NCBI GenBank assembly: GCA_950022655.1
Contig: OX465583.1
Location: 67,941,652 to 68,005,651, forward strand
Direction of reading: 5' to 3'
From: Alentia gelatinosa
Lineage: Eukaryota > Annelida > Polychaeta > Phyllodocida > Polynoidae
DNA: 64,000 nucleotides
Positions 59,037 through 64,000 of this stretch are shown here, piece after piece (position 1 is the first letter of the stretch; the number at the start of each line of letters is the position of its first letter). The notes below the pieces were generated by a model. It worked only from the letters and a program-made list of their open reading frames with translations, was not told where the DNA came from and did not search any database. A program made the position numbers and the translations under genes.

Positions 59037-59575
59037 CTTTGTAGTTCTTTCTGGGTACTGAGGAGAAGATACCGATTCGGTGTAAAAATTTGAAAATGTG
59101 GGAAATTCACTCCTGAATTATTTACGGTTTGCACGTCATTTTTTATTTGACAGTGATAGAATAGAGGCAACCTTGTCACCCTTGCTGAGTTTCAAATTAC
59201 TCTTTTTCCTTTACAGTTATAAAGTTAAGTCCAAATAGATATTAAGTTATTGAATTCATGGCATTATAGATAACGTAATTCTATGCTGGAGATGTGGGAT
59301 AGAAAGGAAAATCCATATTTATCATTTGTAATAGATCTATATATCACATATACATATGTGGCGCGATCGGAATATTGACATATTAGTCAGCGAGATAATT
59401 CTTGATATTTACTTAAATATTATGCTTAAACCTAGAATGAAGAGATGAATAGCGTAGACCACAACCTGTATGCTTTGCCTGTCTGTGTCGTCAGTTTCTC
59501 TACGTCAATCTCCTTTCGTCCAAAAAATCATTGTGATTGCATGTAGGACCTGCAAGAAATATAACAATTTATGAG
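59037..59575. other. intron, no feature seen
   Basis: AT-rich. No coding or repeat family recognised. Confidence 0.4.
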
Positions 59576-59862
59576 TAAGCTCCGACATCCACCTACTACA
59601 ATATGGCTCCGATATGGTCTACGATGCACCTCCCGATAAAAAATCTGAATCGCGTCGAAAGGTCACCTAATATCGGGGCAGTTGACCATGTTTCTGCGAT
59701 TAGGCACAAAAAAAACCCCTTACGATGTGTGGTGGATTGGCATGTCTAGACATATGTCTACTATTTTGCACCTTCCCGATATATATGTCTCCGATATTTA
59801 CTTTCTGTATGGTGCCATATCAGTAGGGCTAAATCTCTATCGTAGTAGGTGGACGCCAGGCC
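59576..59862 (+). mobile_element. MITE, GGCGTCCACCTACTACGAT family
   Basis: About 287 bp, ending about 70 bp upstream of the last receptor exon. Ends near TAAGCTCCGACATCCACCTA and GGTGGACGCCAGGCC. Confidence 0.85.
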
Positions 59863-59930
59863 AGACAAACAAGTCCAACTAGAGCATTATTTTTGTCTAA
59901 TGCGTTTTTCTCTCTGGTTCTCCTGAACAG

Positions 59931-60206
59931 CTGGTGTTACAGTATCTCGCGAGATTCTGTTGTCCGTGTGACTTCAACCGATTTCCTTCGCCCTCGACGT
60001 CCAACGACCGCAGCTCCGCTCTTCCCCTATCGGACGGCGGTGGAACTCACGCGAGGGAGGACAACATGCCAGTGACCATGCGCAAATGGCGCTGTATCGG
60101 CACCGTATTAGACAGGATATTCTTCACTGGTTTTGTCTTGTGCCTTATCTGTACGTTCATCCTTACATTCCCCAAGCCAGAAAATATGCTGTATATCCTG
60201 GCTTGA
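59931..60206 (+). CDS. nAChR alpha-like subunit, last exon (cytoplasmic loop end, TM4, stop)
   Basis: Terminal exon, acceptor ctcctgaacag, 91 codons plus TGA. It begins LVLQYLARFCCPCDF, which continues the amphipathic segment after TM3. A Ser/Pro/Asp-rich stretch (residues about 18-45) follows, then RKWRCIGTVLDRIFF and a hydrophobic TM4 (about residues 64-80, GFVLCLICTFILTF), ending PKPENMLYILA. The aromatic-basic segment with DR just before TM4 is typical of nAChR subunits. With the TM3 exon, the cytoplasmic loop is only about 63 residues, short for this family. A cysteine cluster (CCPC, residues 10-13) at its start could be lipidated, which is speculation. The reading frame is phase 0 and consistent with the donor at 54970. 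Confidence 0.94.
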   Translation: MVLQYLARFCCPCDFNRFPSPSTSNDRSSALPLSDGGGTHAREDNMPVTMRKWRCIGTVLDRIFFTGFVLCLICTFILTFPKPENMLYILA

Positions 60207-61110
60207 TAAGGTATTCACAACAACTGCCTCAGAGACATATGTCACGAGTCTAGGTATCTGAATAGTTGGCATGTGGCATATCATTTACACCAGTAGCAAA
60301 ACAATAGTATTGATACTTACCATGTTTTCTAATTTATTTTTTTTATCATATTTTTTTTTCTTCTTTCTTTTTTTTTTTTTTGGGGGGGGGAGGGGGGGGG
60401 GTACACAGGGGTTGTATTAGTTTAAAGAACAGTAAACAAGCCTCCATATCAAAAGATAAATGTCTGTATGAATCCCAGTATTGATGTGATTGTACCGTTA
60501 GTTAGAATATAAATCGTTGAAGCACAGATACCTGTTTATAAAAGTGTCGCAGTGGAAAAAGCTGGTCTCCTTCCTATCGGGACTAGACTGTCTAAGCCTG
60601 GGCACCCACTAAAGCCGACACAGAATTCAGACTTCCCGATGCACACCAGCACACTCTATAGGCCTGTTTCCATTGGCCGATGGAAACTAGCCTAAAGATA
60701 CTGAATTTCTGCATCTTAGACCCTGTCGGAAGGAAAGGAAAGTCTGCGGTGTGGTCCCCACGCAGTCTACGATGCAATTAGTAATTGGATGCAAATATCA
60801 GGGAGGTATTCACCCTAAACCTTCTCCATCTAAATAGATTCATTTTCTAAATCCCACTGATTTTTTTATAGATTCTAGTAAGTGTGTATTTATCTACATA
60901 AGGACTGATAGCTCTCGGTTAGATCCATTGTTTTATTGTTGAAATAAAGAAAAGTCAAATTATCGAATTTTCGTTCTGTACTAATTCAGAAAATGTAAAT
61001 TCAGAAAATGTATTATATGATAATTCAAATTTTTTTTTTTTTTTTACAAATAATGGTGATACATGTGCCTTTAACATATATTTTGGGGGTGAAATAGATT
61101 GTAGTAGAGG
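60207..61110 (+). other. probable 3' UTR and proximal 3' flank
   Basis: Follows the receptor stop. Contains T-rich and G-homopolymer tracts near 60345-60400 and GGCC..CATTGGCCGATGG-type MITE text at 60595-60790. Confidence 0.5.
60943..60948 (+). promoter_or_regulatory. candidate polyadenylation signal AATAAA
   Basis: First canonical AATAAA noticed after the receptor stop codon, implying a 3' UTR of roughly 740 bases. The UTR would include a homopolymer G run near 60380-60400. This is a six-base motif, so the assignment rests on position only. Confidence 0.4.
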
Positions 61111-61173
61111 ATGCTCCCGATGCACACCAACGCACTTTGCGTCGTGGGAAAAATTAAACATTGAGCGGTGTTC

Positions 61174-61268
61174 GCGTCGGTGTGCGTCATAGGGCGCGTC
61201 GGTGTGCGTCGTAGAGAGAGTCGGTGTGCGTCGTAGAGCGCGTCGGTGTGCGTCGTAGAGCGCGTCGT
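61174..61268. repeat. 21-22-bp tandem repeat
   Basis: About four copies of CGTCGGTGTGCGTCGTAGAG. Flanked by TCCCGATGCACACCAACGCA and GACGCACCCTCTCTTCCCAA, which form weak inverted ends. Confidence 0.8.
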
Positions 61269-61319
61269 AAACCCCGACCCACCTCCCCGACGCACCCTCT
61301 CTTCCCAACGCAAAATTGA

Positions 61320-62394
61320 ATTTTATAGAGGAAAATTCAGGAGCTACACTTATTGTAAACGGGTATCTGTCAGTTTAGCCGTTTTTTTTGTCTCGGTCTT
61401 TCTATTGTATACAGTTGGATCCTTGTTGTTATGTCACTAATTGCATTTCATGTACACGACACGACTAAACCAGAATACATAACAATTAATAACATACCAA
61501 CAGCCCTATAGAATAAGGCACATAATAAAGCATACTAAGGGGAAAAAATGCCTACTTTGAATCAGCAGACTAAATATAGATACTATAGGGAGTTAGAAAT
61601 AATCATCTAAAGGTTTGCTACGTACTGACTATTAACAATTGCTGAATTGGTGTAATCAGCCATAGGCAATTCTGGTCTTGTGTCTCTTTCGCTTTAACAT
61701 AAAAACATTAGAATAGAGGAAGATGGCTCAGACAAAGCCTGATCCTGTATAATAAAAGGATAAAATAGTATAATATACATTAGACCTCTGATACCTTCCT
61801 GAAAAGATTCATATTCGATAAGGAATATTTGTCATTGGCACCAGTTCAGGGTATGATTAATTTCTAGTGAGGATGACTAGATTTTAGTGTGTTAGTATAT
61901 GGGACAGTATGGTCCTGCATATTGTGTGTTCAAATCCTTTTCTTGTATGGAGTTTCATAGCACTTGTGTGTACATACATGTATACATTTTTGTGAATATT
62001 GGTTTGTAGAAGGACCTCAGATGTATATGTACATATCTCTATTGTAAACACCTGCTTTTCTGTGGTCATCGGAGAGGGACAATTTACTGTTTTATTGTAA
62101 GATACTGAGCATCATAATACTGCTAATGATGACTAGGTTCTAATGTATATGATATTTGTACAAAGCTAACTTATATCATGATTAATGTGTATTTGTATTA
62201 TTGTCTTTATGTATTTCTCAGAAGAAAGGTGACAATATAGTAGCCTTAAACAAGAAATTATCACATTTAGTTGCAGATTGAGACTAATATAGTAACACCC
62301 TTTTATCTCTATGTATCATTCAATATCTTATCTGAAAAGCTTGCATGATCTTGTCTCGAAGGACAAATATAAAGACTATTCACAGGGAGATTGT
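61320..62394. other. 3' flank, no gene seen
   Basis: AT-rich, short open frames only. Confidence 0.4.
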
Positions 62395-62700
62395 AATTCA
62401 TCTCGCCCCTTGTATCTTTCTCCTATAGGTTTAACATTGGGACCTTGTTCTCCATTCCCCTATGAGTATTGCAGTCCATTTTCCATGGTCTATATCCTGT
62501 GTGTCGTCCATTTTTTTTTAGTGTATACAGGGGTGAGATAGCTACAGAAAGCAACTCGTTTTGGTCAAAGTGGTTTATCTCCAACTCGTTTGAACGCTAT
62601 GTGATATTCAACCCCGGCTTTCGCCTCGTTCATATCATCCCGCACCAAAATCAAGGAGAATGACGACCTTGGCCAAAGCTTGTTGGTTTCTTCTTTAGTT
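62395..62700 (+). mobile_element. composite element with CTCGCCCC core
   Basis: Starts ATTCATCTCGCCCCTTG, contains TAGGTTTAACATTGGGACC and GGGGTGAGATAG, ends CTTGTTGGTTTCTTCTTTAG. Confidence 0.8.
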
Positions 62701-63229
62701 TAAAACGTGTGAATCTACCTCTGCTCGGACCTCTTACTGCTCAGACCTCTTACAGTTTATAAATTATATCATTTACATAACACAATAAAGTCATATATAA
62801 TCACAGCCGTAGCCACACAGTATGTTTGCTATCCAAAATCCTACAAGGAACACAAGCTCAATATAAATCGCCATTGTATGCCACAGTTATTCCATGAAAT
62901 ATTTATAATCCATGCATGACATATGAATTCAAAAATATGTGACAGGGTAGATAAAATCTAAAGGTCACTCAATTTCATACGATTGTTTACATGGCATTTG
63001 TTGTATTACCCACCTAATGCGGAGTCTCCATACTAAGCCTATAGAGCCTACAGATCGCTACCAAGTAGAATATGAAAAGTCATATTCTCCTAGGAAAATA
63101 AGGCTTTTTTGGCCACCTGACAGGCATTATAGGAACTATTTTATATGAACAATGCACGATGCTTGCATCAAATTTCTAATTGTTTAAAAGATTTTTTTCC
63201 CAATGATTAGTCGAAAGGTGAGTAATAAA
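62701..63229. other. 3' flank, no gene seen
   Basis: AT-rich. 62940-63110 has a weak inverted arrangement (GACAGGGTAGATAAAATC) that could be a degraded core element. Confidence 0.35.
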
Positions 63230-63365
63230 TACAACATTACCATGATTTCGATCTGTGTGGCCGTATTCTCCTTGTAATTGACGCGTAGTAATACACTGAG
63301 CGATAACGATGAGTATTACTACGCGTCAGCTACGCAGAGAATACGATTACGCAGATCCAAATCGT
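63230..63365. mobile_element. palindromic element, GTGTGGCCGTATTCTCC family
   Basis: Arms TACCATGATTTCGATCTGTG and CAGATCCAAATCGTGGTA, centre CGATAACG, inner arms TGACGCGTAGTAATAC and GTATTACTACGCGTCA. Confidence 0.8.
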
Positions 63366-63798
63366 GGTAATGTTGTGTAAGTCTTCCACCATAGATATCT
63401 CTCAGCTCTGCTTCATGAAATCATTCCTTCATGAAATCATTCCCTGAAGAAAACTCACGCCATATAAATAATCATATGAAATGTCATGAATTTTCTTGAT
63501 AATTGAGCATACCATATCATTTGACATGTTATTATTATATACCCCTGCAGTATATACGTATATTTAATAATTACGTACTGCTGCTGCCTGTGCAGTATAA
63601 ATTGTTTACTGAACCTTGTGCAGTACACTGTTATACTGAACACATTGAAACATCAGCAATGTGTGGGCTTTCACATAGACAAATTCCCCATTCCGTTTTG
63701 TAGCATGTACGGCTTGGTCAGGTCGTTCTATATAATTATTCTCTGATAGTCCGCTGCACTTCTACGTATCACCATTGTTCCCAATAATAAAGCATGGC

Positions 63799-64000
63799 AG
63801 TTTATCTCACCCCGACTATTTTTGTCCCCTAGGCTTAACATTGGTACCTCATTCTCCATTACCCTGCGAGTATTACAGTCCGTTCTCTATGGTTTCTGAT
63901 ATCATATATCCAGTGTGTCGTCCTTTCTTTTAGTGTGTACAGAGGTGAGATAAATACAGAAAGCGACTCGTATTGGTCAAAGTCATCTTTCTCCAACATC
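63799..64000 (+). mobile_element. composite element with TTATCTCACCCC core, cut by window end
   Basis: TTTATCTCACCCCGACTATT, TAGGCTTAACATTGGTACC, AGAGGTGAGATAAATACAG, then AAGCGACTCGTATTGGTCAA. Continues past the window. Confidence 0.75.

Overview
This is a gene-poor, AT-rich, intron-dominated stretch of an animal nuclear genome. One gene can be supported: a Cys-loop ligand-gated ion channel of the nicotinic acetylcholine receptor (nAChR) alpha type, on the + strand, spread over at least 48 kb. Five exons join with compatible phases: 11955-12064, 27579-28036, 36480-36560, 54860-54969 and 59931-60206. The two 110-bp exons and the split sites around TM2 and TM3 match the classic alpha7-like nAChR gene structure. 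The 5' exons (signal peptide, N-terminal helix, loop D) were not found and probably lie upstream of the window. The organism is a bilaterian invertebrate. A lophotrochozoan or invertebrate deuterostome is plausible because their nAChR families are large and divergent, but the sequence does not decide it.

The rest is intron and flank packed with short palindromic, MITE-like elements from at least fifteen terminal-inverted-repeat families, none with a visible transposase. There are also tRNA-derived SINE sequence, a TA microsatellite and several minisatellites. The minisatellites are a ~78-bp array (3735-4945), ~34-bp hairpin arrays (6975-7105, 10965-11272), a ~390-bp array of one MITE (30028-31500), a 30-bp array (47142-47395) and a 54/70-bp array (54020-54859).

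The most unusual structure is the 54/70-bp array. It abuts the TM3 exon, and each unit carries the first half of that exon plus a branch-point-like motif, a T-rich tract and the 3' splice acceptor. Fourteen units precede the true exon. The last ten acceptors are all in frame with the TM2 exon, so acceptor choice could add 0 to 9 copies of an 18-residue hydrophobic segment to the receptor. The predicted pore is also atypical: Ser replaces the conserved Leu at 9', with Pro at -2' and Asp at -1'. A potential N-glycosylation site lies inside ligand-binding loop C.

Layout: 1-11954 upstream flank or 5' intron (GC-rich patch at 1670-2110, E-box cluster at 7571-7686); 11955-60206 exons and four long introns (about 15.5, 8.4, 18.3 and 5.0 kb); 60207-64000 3' flank with a candidate polyadenylation signal at 60943 and more repeats. 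Repeat boundaries were read by eye and may be off by several bases.
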